Shown here one piece after another: positions 9,647 through 19,417 of a stretch of 64,000 nucleotides of DNA. Origin of the DNA: Polycladomyces subterraneus (GTDB taxonomy: Bacteria; Bacillota; Bacilli; Thermoactinomycetales; JIR-001); contig NZ_JANRHH010000036.1 of NCBI RefSeq assembly GCF_030433435.1, positions 1-64,000 of the forward strand, written 5' to 3'. The translations under genes and the position numbers were made by a program. Each line of letters begins with the position of its first letter. Position 1 is the stretch's first letter. Under the pieces are notes generated by a model that was given only the letters and a program-made list of their open reading frames with translations, was not told where the DNA came from and ran no database searches.

Positions 9647-10504
9647 TTGACACAATCAGCGATCCTCATTGACGGAAAAGCGGTGGCGGCGTCGATTCGC
9701 CAAGAGTTGAAGGAACAAGTGAGCCGGATGAAAGAACAGGGGGTTCACCCCGGATTGGCCGTGATCTTGGTTGGGAATGATCCCGCTTCGGAAACGTATG
9801 TGCGCGGCAAAGTGCGGGCCTGTGGCGAAGTGGGCATCTACTCCGAGCTGATCCGTTTGCCAGAATCGGTATCGGAGGAGGAATTGTTGGAACATGTGCA
9901 TCGGTTGAATGGGGATGCGCGTATTCATGGCATATTGGTGCAACTGCCGTTGCCGAAGCATATTTCGGAAGAAAAAGTGATCGACGCGATTGTGCCAGAA
10001 AAGGATGTCGACGGATTCCACCCGATCAGTGTCGGAAACTTGGTCATCGGCAAGCCGGGATTTTTGCCATGCACGCCGCACGGGATCATGGAATTGCTGC
10101 GACGTTATGAAATTCCGCTTGCCGGAAAGCATGCGGTGGTGATCGGCCGCAGCAATATTGTGGGCAAACCGGTTTCATTGCTGTTGCAGCGCGAAAATGC
10201 CACGGTGACGATGTGCCATTCCAAAACGGTGGATCTGCCTTCTGTCGCACGCCAGGCGGACATCCTGATCGCCGCGGTGGGCAAACCGCATCTGGTGACG
10301 CGGGAGTATGTCAAACCGGGAGCGGTGGTGATCGATGTGGGTATCAATCGTACACCGGAAGGGAAATTAGTTGGGGATGTCCACTTTGAACAGGTGCGTG
10401 AAGTCGCCTCGTATATCACTCCAGTGCCGGGCGGTGTAGGTCCGATGACGATTGCGATGCTCTTGGTCAACACGGTGCAATCTGCTCGACGGTTGTTGGA
10501 CTGA
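9647..10504 (+). CDS. folD: Methylenetetrahydrofolate dehydrogenase/cyclohydrolase
   Basis: A bifunctional one-carbon enzyme of 285 residues that interconverts 5,10-methylene-THF and 10-formyl-THF. The conserved [14 protein letters not shown] segment, [11 protein letters not shown] and the C-terminal [16 protein letters not shown] are present. The start is probably TTG at 9647, because GGGGAGG is at 9632-9638. A GTG at 9623 would extend it by eight residues but has no ribosome site. It precedes xseA, as in Bacillus. Confidence 0.95.
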   Translation: MTQSAILIDGKAVAASIRQELKEQVSRMKEQGVHPGLAVILVGNDPASETYVRGKVRACGEVGIYSELIRLPESVSEEELLEHVHRLNGDARIHGILVQLPLPKHISEEKVIDAIVPEKDVDGFHPISVGNLVIGKPGFLPCTPHGIMELLRRYEIPLAGKHAVVIGRSNIVGKPVSLLLQRENATVTMCHSKTVDLPSVARQADILIAAVGKPHLVTREYVKPGAVVIDVGINRTPEGKLVGDVHFEQVREVASYITPVPGGVGPMTIAMLLVNTVQSARRLLD

Positions 10505-10830
10505 AAATACGATCTTGAGCGTGTCAGATGATATGGTTGTTTCTGGAGAGCGATGGCCTAGGGTGTGTCTGGTAAATTCGTGAGGAGCAAATGCTTTCCC
10601 AGGTGAACGAAGAACTAAGCCTGACTGAGCGATGATCCGGAAAGCGCAGGAATGAAATCGCGGGCAACTTCCTTGAGTCGGAGCGGCCATGACCCTTCTT
10701 GTAGGCACAGGTGGAGCGAGCCGGGAAAACAATTGGACTGTATTCACCAGATACGCGCTAAATCCAGCGAGGAGCGAGAGAAGTTCAACCGAATTGGACA
10801 GATACGGTCTGGAGAAAGAGGGATGCGGTT
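10505..10830. other. Intergenic region between folD and xseA
   Basis: About 326 bases with no convincing gene and no clear terminator. GGAGCGAGCCGGGAAAA near 10721-10737 loosely resembles, in reverse orientation, the dispersed repeat core described at 37.36, 45.29 and 51.55 kb; the match is weak. The xseA ribosome site is not strong (GGAGAAAGAGGG at 10812-10823). Confidence 0.4.
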
Positions 10831-12213
10831 ATGCTGGAGTTGCTGGAAGAAAACGAGCGCCCCATTTTTTCGGTTTCCGATCTGGTCGGATATTTGCGGA
10901 TGCACGTGGAAGAAGATCCTGTGCTTTCCCAAGTGTGGGTCCGGGGCGAGATTTCGAACTTCCATCACCATCACCGGGGGCATATGTATTTTACGTTGAA
11001 GGACGAGGGCAGCAAAATCCGGGCGGTCATGTTTGCCGGAAACAACCGCCGCCTTCGTTTTGTGCCGAAGGACGGGGATGACGTGCTTGTTCGCGGGTAT
11101 TTGTCCGTATACGAACGGGACGGGCAAGTACAGTTGTATGTACAGGAGATGCAACCCAACGGGGTGGGCGAGCTGTACGTGGCATTCCAGCAACTGAAAG
11201 ACCGCTTGGAACAGGAAGGCCTGTTCGATCCCGCACACAAGAAACCACTTCCTTTTTACCCACGACGGGTGGGGGTGGTCACTGCCCCGGGCGGCGCCGT
11301 CATCCGGGATATCATCACTACGATCCGACGGCGCTCCCCCAACATTCACATCCTGCTCCATCCCGTCCCTGTGCAGGGGGAGGGAGCAGCCCGGGCGATT
11401 GCAGCCGCCATCGACAATTTGAATGAATGTGGAGAAGTGGACGTCATCATTGTCGGCAGAGGTGGCGGGTCGCTGGAGGAGTTGTGGGCATTCAATGAAG
11501 AAGTGGTGGCACGGAGCATTTTCCGCTCCCAAATTCCCGTCGTATCCGCAGTGGGGCATGAGACGGATGTGACCATCGCCGATTTTGTCGCCGATGTCCG
11601 AGCAGCGACCCCCACCGCGGCGGCGGAACTCGTTTCTCCAAGGTGGGAGGAATTACATGATCGTCTCGCCACCTGCCAACAACGTCTGGTGAACGCGATG
11701 CATCGGCGGCTCCATTTTAGCAGGGATCAATTGGAGAGGCTGAAAAAACGGTCGGGCCTTCGTCAACCGGGCTCCCGCCTGATCCAATACGAACAGCGTC
11801 TGGACGATCTGGTTCACGACATGCTGCGGGCGATGGCATCCCGCCTGCGAGACGGACGACGCGACCTGGAACAGCAGGCATACCGATTGTGGGTTCACCG
11901 ACCGGCTGAGCGGGTTCGCGAATATCGCGCCCAATTGCAACAATGGAAAAAGAGCTGCATCTCCCACATGCAACAGCGCTGTCGCGTATACCGGGCCGAT
12001 TGGGAGCGTTTGGTGGATCAATTGGATGCGCTCAGTCCATTGCGGGTGATGCGGCGTGGATACTCGCTGGTTTATCGTTACCGCGGGGAGGAACTGATCC
12101 GAAGTGTGCAACAAGTAGAGCCCGGCGATTTGCTCGATGTACGCGTCGCAGACGGTCGATTGCAATGTCAAGTATGGAAAAAGGAGGAGTCGGCTGATGG
12201 CGGAGGCGAATGA
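10831..12213 (+). CDS. xseA: Exodeoxyribonuclease VII large subunit
   Basis: A 460-residue catalytic subunit of the single-strand-specific exonuclease VII. It has an N-terminal OB-fold (about 10-105, with VRGEISNFHHHHRGHMYFTL), a nuclease core with the GGGS segment VGRGGGSLEELWAFN and SAVGHETDVTIADFVAD, and a long coiled-coil C-terminal part. Its end overlaps the xseB start by 17 bases, typical for this pair. Confidence 0.96.
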   Translation: MLELLEENERPIFSVSDLVGYLRMHVEEDPVLSQVWVRGEISNFHHHHRGHMYFTLKDEGSKIRAVMFAGNNRRLRFVPKDGDDVLVRGYLSVYERDGQVQLYVQEMQPNGVGELYVAFQQLKDRLEQEGLFDPAHKKPLPFYPRRVGVVTAPGGAVIRDIITTIRRRSPNIHILLHPVPVQGEGAARAIAAAIDNLNECGEVDVIIVGRGGGSLEELWAFNEEVVARSIFRSQIPVVSAVGHETDVTIADFVADVRAATPTAAAELVSPRWEELHDRLATCQQRLVNAMHRRLHFSRDQLERLKKRSGLRQPGSRLIQYEQRLDDLVHDMLRAMASRLRDGRRDLEQQAYRLWVHRPAERVREYRAQLQQWKKSCISHMQQRCRVYRADWERLVDQLDALSPLRVMRRGYSLVYRYRGEELIRSVQQVEPGDLLDVRVADGRLQCQVWKKEESADGGGE

Positions 12214-12460
12214 AGCGCGTCAATCCGTAGAATCCCTGCCTTTCGAGGAAGCGATGAAACGGCTGGAAGCGGTGGTGGAACAGCTGGAGAGAGGAGAAGT
12301 ACCGCTGGAAGAAGCGATTCGGCTATTTGAGGAAGGGATGCGGCTGGCCAACCATTGCGGTAAGAAATTGGATCGAGTGGAACAACAAGTGGAAATGCTA
12401 GTACGTGAAAACGGCGATTGGGTGAAAAAGCCTTTTGGGACGGAGGAGGACATGGACTGA
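12197..12460 (+). CDS. xseB: Exodeoxyribonuclease VII small subunit
   Basis: An 87-residue helical partner of XseA with the family pattern SLPFEEAMKRLEAVVEQLE followed by GEVPLEEAIRLFEEGM. Several XseB copies wrap each XseA coiled coil. The ATG at 12197 follows AAGGAGG at 12181-12187 inside the xseA end. Confidence 0.96.
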   Translation: MAEANEARQSVESLPFEEAMKRLEAVVEQLERGEVPLEEAIRLFEEGMRLANHCGKKLDRVEQQVEMLVRENGDWVKKPFGTEEDMD

Positions 12461-12461
12461 G

Positions 12462-13358
12462 GTGGAAACCGTAGAACAATACTTGCAGGAAAAGGCCGGT
12501 CTGGTGAACGATCGGCTGGCTCAATATGTTGAATCGTGGAATGATATTCCAAAGCGGTTGAAAGAATCCGTAGCTTATTCTCTGTTGGCCGGCGGCAAGC
12601 GTTTGCGGCCGGTTTTGGTGTTGGCGACGGCAGAGGCGCTCGGAACGGAAGCGGAGCGGGCTCTTCCTTTTGCATGTGCGTTGGAGATGATTCATACGTA
12701 CTCTCTGATTCACGACGATCTTCCGGCAATGGATGATGACGACTATCGGCGAGGGCGGCTGACCAACCACAAGGTATACGGGGAAGCGATGGCCATTTTG
12801 GCCGGAGACGCGCTATTGACCAAAGCATTCGGTTTGATGGCGGAAGGAGCGCTGACGATCGGACTACCGGGCGCTACCGCTTTGAAACTGATCGCGGAGG
12901 CCTCCCGCCGTGCCGGAGCAGAAGGCATGGTAGGCGGTCAGGTGGACGACATCCTTCATGAGAATCAATCGGTTACACTGGAAACGCTTCAATCGATTCA
13001 CCGCCGCAAAACCGGCGACCTGATCACATTCTCTGTCCGATTGGGCGGTATGGTGGCACGAGCCGATGAAATACAAATGGAGAAGCTGACTCGTTTCGCT
13101 GAAGGATTGGGGTTGGCGTTTCAGATTCAAGATGACATTCTGGATGTAATTGGCGACCGCGAGAAATTGGGAAAAGAGACTGGCAGCGACGAAGCGAGAA
13201 ACAAAGCGACGTATCCCTCCTTGCTGGGTCTGTCCGCTTCAAAGGAACACCTTCGGAAAACAATTGAGGAAGCAAAAAGCTGGATTGAGGGAGAAACATG
13301 GTTGAATACCCGCACACTATTGGGATTGGCCGATTTTTTGACAACACGCGATCGTTGA
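12462..13358 (+). CDS. ispA: Polyprenyl (farnesyl) diphosphate synthase
   Basis: A 298-residue all-helical prenyltransferase that condenses DMAPP/GPP with IPP. The first aspartate-rich motif DDLPAMDDDD is at about 86-95, preceded by LIH, and the second, DDILD, is near 224-228. GGKRLRPVL marks the IPP-binding region. The GTG at 12462 is preferred because CGGAGGAGG is at 12441-12449; an upstream TTG frame would contain that site. It lies just upstream of the OLE RNA, and dxs follows, so isoprenoid synthesis genes flank the RNA. Chain length (C15 or slightly longer) is inferred from position and similarity. Confidence 0.93.
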   Translation: METVEQYLQEKAGLVNDRLAQYVESWNDIPKRLKESVAYSLLAGGKRLRPVLVLATAEALGTEAERALPFACALEMIHTYSLIHDDLPAMDDDDYRRGRLTNHKVYGEAMAILAGDALLTKAFGLMAEGALTIGLPGATALKLIAEASRRAGAEGMVGGQVDDILHENQSVTLETLQSIHRRKTGDLITFSVRLGGMVARADEIQMEKLTRFAEGLGLAFQIQDDILDVIGDREKLGKETGSDEARNKATYPSLLGLSASKEHLRKTIEEAKSWIEGETWLNTRTLLGLADFLTTRDR

Positions 13359-13373
13359 TCGCCTGCGGCTTCA

Positions 13374-13403
13374 TTGTCGGTCATCAGCGGATTGTGTTAT
13401 AAT
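13374..13403 (+). promoter_or_regulatory. Promoter for the OLE RNA
   Basis: TTGTCG (13374-13379), an 18-base spacer and a perfect TATAAT (13398-13403). The start point would fall at about 13410, a few bases before the first paired strand of the RNA. The RNA can therefore be made independently of ispA. Confidence 0.75.
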
Positions 13404-13410
13404 GGCCGTA

Positions 13411-13996
13411 AAATGGGAGTGGTGCAGTATTCTAGTCAGCCCACCTCCCCTGAAGGCGGGGCTAAAAATCCGCTAAAGGGCACATCGATGAAGTTCCTGG
13501 TGTTGGCTTTCGACGCCCAGTCGGGGGTTGATGCTGGGAGTTAAGGTTGAAGGGCGATCCACAAAGGCATGTGGGCGTTGACCCTTCTTCCGCGGAGGCC
13601 CAAGTGCGTGGCTCAACCGAAAGGAAGAGCGACGGCTTGGGGGATGAACCTACATGCGGGCACAACCACCTGTATGTAGCGTAGCCTGCCTTGAGTGACG
13701 TGCCGGGGATACGGCGTCTTGCCACCGCCGTTGAAAGGTACGTTGCAAAAGAGGCTAGGGGGACGGCTCGGGCTGTTGAGGAAAACTCCTAGACTGTTTG
13801 CGGATCGCAAGGCTATCCGGGGATTGAAGTGCGGACTAAGTGGCAATCCAGTCCGGCGATTGGCGACAACGCCGAAAAAGGTTGAAAGGGAAACCGCCTG
13901 GTCGGCGACGACCGGGATACCTTTTTGGGAAATCCTACTGGACCTAAGCCGCAGGATTTACCCGGGTAGTCACCACTCCTCAGGCGCTTTTTTGTT
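13411..13996 (+). ncRNA. ole: OLE RNA (ornate, large, extremophilic)
   Basis: A non-coding stretch of about 580 bases between ispA and the oapA homologue, the same location as OLE RNA in Bacillus halodurans. It begins with GGGAGTGGTG (13415-13424), then GCAGTATTCTAGTCAGCCC. It ends with CACCACTCC (13971-13979), which can pair with the start to close the molecule, followed by a T-rich tail at 13988-13996. The interior is GC-rich with many short self-complementary blocks and no plausible ribosome site. OLE RNA forms a membrane-associated complex with OapA and has been linked to tolerance of cold, alcohols and Mg2+ stress. Assignment rests on position, length, ends and the adjacent oapA; the exact 5' and 3' ends are approximate. 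Confidence 0.92.
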
Positions 13997-14073
13997 TTAG
14001 CGGATGAAAATGATCAAACTCGGCCATAGGCGGTCCGGGCAGATGTCATCTGCACCGGTCAAGCCGGAAAATC

Positions 14074-14100
14074 TGCCGGCCCGTTGGTGGCCGGCATTTT
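14074..14100 (+). terminator. Terminator-like hairpin between OLE RNA and oapA
   Basis: TGCCGGCC (14074-14081) pairs perfectly with GGCCGGCA (14089-14096) over a seven-base loop and is followed by TTTT. It could end the OLE transcript or limit read-through into oapA and dxs. Confidence 0.65.
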
Positions 14101-14134
14101 ACTGTGATGGGAAGCGAGGGAATCAGACGTCTCG

Positions 14135-14755
14135 ATGCGAACGGTGTTGAAACAATCCTTGCGTTGGGCCGCCACCATCAGTTTGGTGAGCGCATTGATG
14201 GCAATGGTACTCTCGGCTTCGTCCAACACGTTGCTGCAGGGAGTGTCCTGGAGCGGCGGACTGTTGGTGGTACTTTTGATTATCGCCATTGGTGTAGTGT
14301 TTGATATGCTGGGCATCGCGGCAACGGCGGCTCGCGAAGCGCCGTTCCATTCGATGGCGGCCAAAAAAGTGCCGGGAGCTCGACATGCGATTGGGATTAT
14401 CCGTCGTGCTGATCAGTTCTCCAATTTCTGTAACGATGTGGTGGGGGATATCAGCGGAATATTAAGCGGTGCGGCGGCTTTTACAGTGGTTACAGGACTC
14501 ATTGTCACTTTTCATCTGAATGAAAGCCGCTGGTGGGTGGAAATGTTGATGGTGGCGGCCATCTCGGCCCTGACGGTGGGTGGCAAGGCGTTGGGGAAAA
14601 CGATCTCCATACGTTATGCGAACGAGATCATTTTCCGGGTGGGGCAATTGTTTTTCTTGCTGGAGAAGCGATTTCATATCCGGTTGTTTGATATGAAGAA
14701 TAATAAGAGAAGAAAGCGAAAGCGAGGGGTTGTTCATGCACCTCGATCAAATTGA
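14135..14755 (+). CDS. oapA: OLE-associated membrane protein OapA
   Basis: A 206-residue membrane protein with four hydrophobic segments (about 11-28, 40-64, 108-130 and 139-160) and a strongly basic C-terminus ([11 protein letters not shown]). This layout, and its position directly after the OLE RNA and before dxs, match OapA, which binds OLE RNA as a dimer and brings it to the membrane. The conserved loop around [19 protein letters not shown] lies between helices two and three. The ATG at 14135 has a modest ribosome site (GCGAGGGA, 14114-14121). It overlaps the dxs start by 20 bases, so dxs translation may depend on it. Confidence 0.9.
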   Translation: MRTVLKQSLRWAATISLVSALMAMVLSASSNTLLQGVSWSGGLLVVLLIIAIGVVFDMLGIAATAAREAPFHSMAAKKVPGARHAIGIIRRADQFSNFCNDVVGDISGILSGAAAFTVVTGLIVTFHLNESRWWVEMLMVAAISALTVGGKALGKTISIRYANEIIFRVGQLFFLLEKRFHIRLFDMKNNKRRKRKRGVVHAPRSN

Positions 14756-16631
14756 TTCACCAAAAAAACTGAAAGAGCTTTCCGTGGATCAATTATCGAA
14801 GTTGGCTGAAGAGATCCGCCAGTTTCTGATCGAAAGCCTGTCCAAGACCGGTGGCCACTTGGCGCCCAACCTGGGTGTGGTCGAGCTGACGCTGGCGCTT
14901 CATTATCTGTTCGACAGCCCCAAGGATAAGATCATTTGGGATGTTGGTCACCAGGCTTATGTGCACAAAATTTTGACCGGACGGAAGCACTTGTTTCCCA
15001 CATTGCGGCAATACAAGGGACTGTGCGGTTTTCCAAAGATGAGTGAAAGCGAGCACGATGTATGGGAAACCGGTCACAGCAGTACCTCGCTTTCGGCGGC
15101 GATGGGGATGGCGGCGGCTCGCGATCTAAAAGGGGAAGACCATAAGGTGATCGCCGTCATCGGTGACGGGGCGCTGACCGGCGGTATGGCCTTGGAAGCG
15201 ATGAACCATATTGGTAACGAAAAAAAGGATTTGATTGTGGTTCTCAATGACAATGAGATGTCCATCTCTCCCAACGTGGGAGCATTGCATAATTATTTGG
15301 GTCGGTTGCGCACCTATAAAGGTTACAAAAAAGCGAAGGAACTGGTGGAGTACTGGCTGGAGAAAATGCCGTCCGGCGATACGTTCGCCAAGACGCTGGA
15401 ACGCGTCAAGGACAGCATCAAATATTTGGTCGTCTCCGGCGTATTGTTTGAAAAACTCGGCTTTACCTATCTCGGACCGGTAGACGGCCACAAACTGGAC
15501 GAACTGATGGAATGCCTTCGTCAGGCCGCCAAAACCAGCGGCCCTGTTTTGGTGCACGTCATTACCAAAAAGGGATACGGATACAAACCGGCAGAGGAAA
15601 ACTCGGTTGCTTACCACGGTGTGGGGGCATACAAAATCGAGTCGGGCGAGTTCATGAAAAAAGCGGGCAAAGGACCTGATTATGCCAAAGTGTTTGGCAG
15701 TACGTTGGTCAAATTGGCTGAAAACGATTCGCGGATCGTTGCCATTACCCCGGCGATGCTGACTGGCTCCAAATTGGACGCATTTGCCGAGCGGTTCCCG
15801 GATCGTTGTTTCGACGTGGGCATCGCCGAACAACATGCGACCACGTTTGCGGCAGGGTTGGCCACACAGGGAATGAAGCCAGTTTTGGCCATTTACTCCA
15901 CGTTTTTGCAGCGAGGGTACGATCAACTGATTCATGATGTGTGCCGTCAAAATCTGAATGTAGTGATCGCGGTTGACCGTGCCGGTTTGGTCGGTGCGGA
16001 CGGTGAGACGCATCAGGGTGTGTACGATATCGCTTACATGCGCAGTGTACCGAATATTGTCATCATGATGCCCAAAGATGAGAACGAACTGCAACACATG
16101 TTGTATACAGCCGTACAGTATGATGCGGGTCCGATCGCGGTACGATTCCCACGCGGCGCCGGGATGGGTGTATCGATGGACACGACGTTCCGCACCATCC
16201 CGATCGGCCAGTCCGAAGTGGTGCGTGATGGAAACGACGTGGCACTACTGGCTTTTGGTCCAATGGTGGCGCTGGCTGAGGAAGCGGCTGAACAGTTGAA
16301 ACGGGAGGGGATCTCTGCCAAAGTGATCAATGCCCGGTTCGCAAAACCGCTGGACGAGAGGATGTTATTGGAGCTGAGTCGGACAGGGATGCCCGTCATT
16401 ACGATTGAAGAAGGGGCACGCATGGGCGGATTCGGCAGTGCGGTGCTGGAGTTTTATGCAGATCGGAACATTCATGGCATGGTGATCAAGAACATCGCCA
16501 TTCCGGACTACTTTGTCGAACACGGAAGTGTGGAAGAACAGCGGCGGGAAGTCGGTCTCACAGTGGAAAACATTGTGCAGACGGTACGTAGTGTGGCACC
16601 GGCGATGCCGCGAAAGCGACAACGGGCGTAG
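14736..16631 (+). CDS. dxs: 1-deoxy-D-xylulose-5-phosphate synthase
   Basis: A 631-residue thiamine-diphosphate enzyme that condenses pyruvate and glyceraldehyde-3-phosphate, the first step of the MEP isoprenoid pathway. The TPP-binding [15 protein letters not shown] (about 151-165), the transketolase-type [16 protein letters not shown] with the catalytic Glu (about 365-380) and the C-terminal transketolase domain are present. The ATG at 14736 follows GCGAGGGG; the frame overlaps the end of oapA. With ispA it brackets the OLE locus. Confidence 0.96.
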   Translation: MHLDQIDSPKKLKELSVDQLSKLAEEIRQFLIESLSKTGGHLAPNLGVVELTLALHYLFDSPKDKIIWDVGHQAYVHKILTGRKHLFPTLRQYKGLCGFPKMSESEHDVWETGHSSTSLSAAMGMAAARDLKGEDHKVIAVIGDGALTGGMALEAMNHIGNEKKDLIVVLNDNEMSISPNVGALHNYLGRLRTYKGYKKAKELVEYWLEKMPSGDTFAKTLERVKDSIKYLVVSGVLFEKLGFTYLGPVDGHKLDELMECLRQAAKTSGPVLVHVITKKGYGYKPAEENSVAYHGVGAYKIESGEFMKKAGKGPDYAKVFGSTLVKLAENDSRIVAITPAMLTGSKLDAFAERFPDRCFDVGIAEQHATTFAAGLATQGMKPVLAIYSTFLQRGYDQLIHDVCRQNLNVVIAVDRAGLVGADGETHQGVYDIAYMRSVPNIVIMMPKDENELQHMLYTAVQYDAGPIAVRFPRGAGMGVSMDTTFRTIPIGQSEVVRDGNDVALLAFGPMVALAEEAAEQLKREGISAKVINARFAKPLDERMLLELSRTGMPVITIEEGARMGGFGSAVLEFYADRNIHGMVIKNIAIPDYFVEHGSVEEQRREVGLTVENIVQTVRSVAPAMPRKRQRA

Positions 16632-16641
16632 GAGGTTTGTG

Positions 16642-17457
16642 TTGAGCAAGCAACGGTTGGATGTACTATTGGTGGAAAAGGGATATTTCGAAAGTAGGCA
16701 ACAAGCGCAGCGGGCCATCATGGCCGGTTTGGTACGTGTCAATCAGGAACGAGTGGACAAGCCGGGAACCAAGATCCCTGCGGATGCCGTACTGGAAGTG
16801 ACCGGTCAAGTGCATCCCTTCGTCAGTCGTGGCGGCCTGAAACTGCTGGAGGCCATCCGGGCATTTCAACTAGATCTCACGGAACGCGTGGTGATCGATA
16901 TCGGGGCTTCTACCGGCGGCTTCACGGATTGCGCGCTACAACACGGTGCCAAACGCGTTTACGCTGTCGATGTTGGTTACGGACAGCTCGCTTGGAAATT
17001 GCGGCAAGATCCGCGGGTCGTCGTCATGGAACGAACCAATTTCCGTTATATGAAACCGGAGGATTTGCCTGGGGAGTCACCGGATTTGGCGACCATAGAC
17101 GTTTCCTTCATCTCGTTAAGCCATATTCTGCCGCCACTTTACCCGATCTTGCGTGCGGGCGGAGATGTGATCGCACTGATTAAACCGCAGTTTGAAGCGG
17201 GTAAGGAACAAGTAGGAAAAAAAGGGATCGTGCGCGATCCTGCCATTCACCGGCAGGTGATCCGATCTGTGTTAGACATGGCGGCATCCTGTGGTTTTCA
17301 ACCGATGGGCGTAATCCCTTCACCCATAACGGGTGGGGAAGGCAACATCGAGTTTTTGTCTCGTCTGACGAAAAGCGATCCAAGTCTTTCCTCAGGGATC
17401 GTGACGGATGAAGCCATCGCAGAAGCCGTAGCGGAGGCGCACCGGCGACATGCATAG
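16642..17457 (+). CDS. TlyA-family S4/FtsJ methyltransferase
   Basis: A 271-residue protein with an N-terminal S4 RNA-binding domain (QRLDVLLVEKGYFESRQQAQ) and a Rossmann methyltransferase domain with VIDIGASTGGFTDCALQHGA. The family includes mycobacterial TlyA (2'-O-methylation of 16S and 23S rRNA) and Bacillus YqxC. Its place between dxs and nadK/argR fits the YqxC position. TTG at 16642 or GTG at 16639 are possible starts after AGGAGG at 16630-16635; TTG gives better spacing. The open frame extends back into dxs but that part is not coding. Confidence 0.92.
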   Translation: MSKQRLDVLLVEKGYFESRQQAQRAIMAGLVRVNQERVDKPGTKIPADAVLEVTGQVHPFVSRGGLKLLEAIRAFQLDLTERVVIDIGASTGGFTDCALQHGAKRVYAVDVGYGQLAWKLRQDPRVVVMERTNFRYMKPEDLPGESPDLATIDVSFISLSHILPPLYPILRAGGDVIALIKPQFEAGKEQVGKKGIVRDPAIHRQVIRSVLDMAASCGFQPMGVIPSPITGGEGNIEFLSRLTKSDPSLSSGIVTDEAIAEAVAEAHRRHA

Positions 17458-17517
17458 GAAATGAAAGGATTTCCAGAACCCCTCTTCGAATTAAGTAGGA
17501 AAAAGGAGGGAGAACTG

Positions 17518-18045
17518 TTGCTTCATCCCGGGGACCTGTTGGTCCTGTTCCTGCTGTTCGGAGCGGGGTTATGGTGGTTGGCGCATAAATGGCGAAGACG
17601 TGACCGGTCCGTCACTGCGAGATGGCAATGGACTGATACAAGTTCTGCCATTCGGGGCGAAATACCCGATATATTGCGGGAGGAAGGGTTTGACGTGGTG
17701 GCGGCCAAGCAAAAGCTCCCCATCTTTGTGCATGTGGGTTCGCAATCGTTTGAAAGCCGGTTATATGTGGACTATGTGGCCAAACAGGGTTCAGACGTAT
17801 ACCTGGTGATGGTGGCGCGACCGAAAAAACCGCTGTCAATGACCGGTGCTGCCATTCGGGATCGTTTTTTATCCCTGTTTTTGGCTTTGCATCCTACAGG
17901 GATTTTGTATGTGGATCCGGAACGGGCGCATATTCACCGCATTCATTTTGATGTGCCAGGGATTCGGTTTCCCGGACGCCGCTCGTGGGTATCCTATCTG
18001 ATAACCATGGTTCTGGGCATGCTCTTGGCATTCTTCATCCGGTAA
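17518..18045 (+). CDS. Uncharacterised two-helix membrane protein
   Basis: I do not recognise this gene. The likely product from TTG 17518 is 175 residues, with one hydrophobic segment near the N-terminus (HPGDLLVLFLLFGAGLWWLA), a soluble middle of about 110 residues and a second helix at the C-terminus (SYLITMVLGMLLAFFI). The start is chosen for AAGGAGGG at 17504-17511; an ATG at 17461 without a ribosome site would add 19 residues. It lies between the TlyA-family gene and nadK, with short gaps, so it belongs to the same operon. The soluble part has an alpha/beta look and may face the cytoplasm. Confidence 0.75.
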   Translation: MLHPGDLLVLFLLFGAGLWWLAHKWRRRDRSVTARWQWTDTSSAIRGEIPDILREEGFDVVAAKQKLPIFVHVGSQSFESRLYVDYVAKQGSDVYLVMVARPKKPLSMTGAAIRDRFLSLFLALHPTGILYVDPERAHIHRIHFDVPGIRFPGRRSWVSYLITMVLGMLLAFFIR

Positions 18046-18070
18046 CCCATGGATCACCGAGGTGAAGTCA

Positions 18071-18955
18071 TTGACAACCATTGGCATTTCCGTCAACAAA
18101 GGAAAACCCAAGACACGGATCGTCACGCGTGAATTGGTGCGATTGTTGGAAGAGAGAAATGCCGGCGTGGTACTGGAGCCGGACATCGCACAGGAGATCG
18201 GTCGTCCCGATCTCGGTCTTCCGTTGGAACGTTTTCCTGAACGAGCCAACATCTTGTTTGTCTTGGGCGGAGACGGCACCCTGTTGGGGTTTGCGCGTCG
18301 GTTTGCGCAGCATTCGTTGCCGATATTGGGGTTCAATTTGGGTAACCTCGGATTTCTCTCCGAAGCGGAACCGGACAATCTGGCTGATGCAGTTGACCGT
18401 GTGATCGCTGGGGACTATTACATAGAAGAACGATTGATGCTGGATGCGGAGGTGGTGAGGGACGGGCAGGTACTGGAGCGGAGTGTGGCATTGAATGACG
18501 TGGGTATCGCCAAAGGATCGTTCAGCCGCATGATCACTTGCTCGGTGTGGATGGACGATTCATACTTGGGTACCTACTCGGGGGACGGTGTCATCGTCTC
18601 CACTCCGACCGGTTCCACTGCTTATTCCTTATCGTGCGGGGGGCCGATTGTATGGCCCGGATTGCAGACGATATTACTCACCCCGATCTGTCCGCACACA
18701 CTGACCGCCCGGCCGATGGTGCTGCCGGCCGGAAGCGTGTTGGAAGTGCGGGTCAGCGCCACGCATCAGGATATCGGTTTGACCATTGACGGTCAACTGG
18801 GTTTTCGGTTAAATGTGGATGATGTGATCCGTATACGCCGGTCTCCGTACAATACCTTGCTGATCAAATGGCAGGAACGCTCCTTTTTTGAAGTCGTGAG
18901 AAAAAAGCTGCAAGGAGACACGGATGAGGATCCTGGGTTGGAGGGCAAACGATGA
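18071..18955 (+). CDS. nadK: NAD kinase
   Basis: Makes NADP from NAD and ATP. The diagnostic [12 protein letters not shown] is near residues 66-77, followed by [10 protein letters not shown], and the NDVGIAKG and [20 protein letters not shown] segments follow. From TTG 18071 (after GAGGTG at 18059-18064) it is 294 residues. A GTG at 18062 would add three residues but lacks a ribosome site. Its final codons overlap the argR ATG. The nadK-argR-recN order is common in Firmicutes. Confidence 0.95.
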   Translation: MTTIGISVNKGKPKTRIVTRELVRLLEERNAGVVLEPDIAQEIGRPDLGLPLERFPERANILFVLGGDGTLLGFARRFAQHSLPILGFNLGNLGFLSEAEPDNLADAVDRVIAGDYYIEERLMLDAEVVRDGQVLERSVALNDVGIAKGSFSRMITCSVWMDDSYLGTYSGDGVIVSTPTGSTAYSLSCGGPIVWPGLQTILLTPICPHTLTARPMVLPAGSVLEVRVSATHQDIGLTIDGQLGFRLNVDDVIRIRRSPYNTLLIKWQERSFFEVVRKKLQGDTDEDPGLEGKR

Positions 18956-19398
18956 AAGCGCAGCGTCACATCAAGATTCGCGAGATTATCGCAAGCAAGG
19001 ACATCGAAACACAAGAGGAATTGGTGGACGAACTGAAAAAAGCGGGATTCAATGTGACCCAGGCCACGGTATCCCGCGACATCAAAGAATTGCACCTCGT
19101 AAAGGTAGCTACCAACAATGGTCGTTACAAATATTCGTTGCCTGCCGACAGGCGCTTTAATCCGTTGCAAAAGCTGAAACGTATGTTGGTTGAGTCGTTT
19201 GTCGGTGTGGATCACAGCGAAAATCTCATTGTCATGAAAACTCTGCCGGGGAATGCGCATGCGTGTGCAGCTCTGATCGACCATTTGGATTGGCCGGAGA
19301 TCATCGGCACGATTGCGGGGGACGACACGATCTTGATGATCTGCCGCAATAAAGAAGTCGTCCCAGAGGTCGTGAAACGTTTTCTCGACATGCTGTAG
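18952..19398 (+). CDS. argR: Arginine repressor ArgR/AhrC
   Basis: A 148-residue repressor/activator of arginine metabolism. The winged-helix N-terminal half has [20 protein letters not shown] and [13 protein letters not shown]. The C-terminal half, with [11 protein letters not shown] and [12 protein letters not shown], binds arginine and forms the hexamer. It overlaps nadK by four bases (ATGA) and sits upstream of recN, the AhrC position in Bacillus. No arginine gene lies in the window. Confidence 0.96.
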   Translation: MKAQRHIKIREIIASKDIETQEELVDELKKAGFNVTQATVSRDIKELHLVKVATNNGRYKYSLPADRRFNPLQKLKRMLVESFVGVDHSENLIVMKTLPGNAHACAALIDHLDWPEIIGTIAGDDTILMICRNKEVVPEVVKRFLDML

Positions 19399-19417
19399 CT
19401 TGTGGGAGTGGATAGGG

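Noticed and set aside
13462-14000. Three reading frames inside the OLE RNA
   Set aside because: They lack ribosome sites and the region has the position and pairing of a structured RNA.
14059-14386. Minus-strand frames opposite oapA
   Set aside because: Shadows of the oapA coding strand; no supporting signals.
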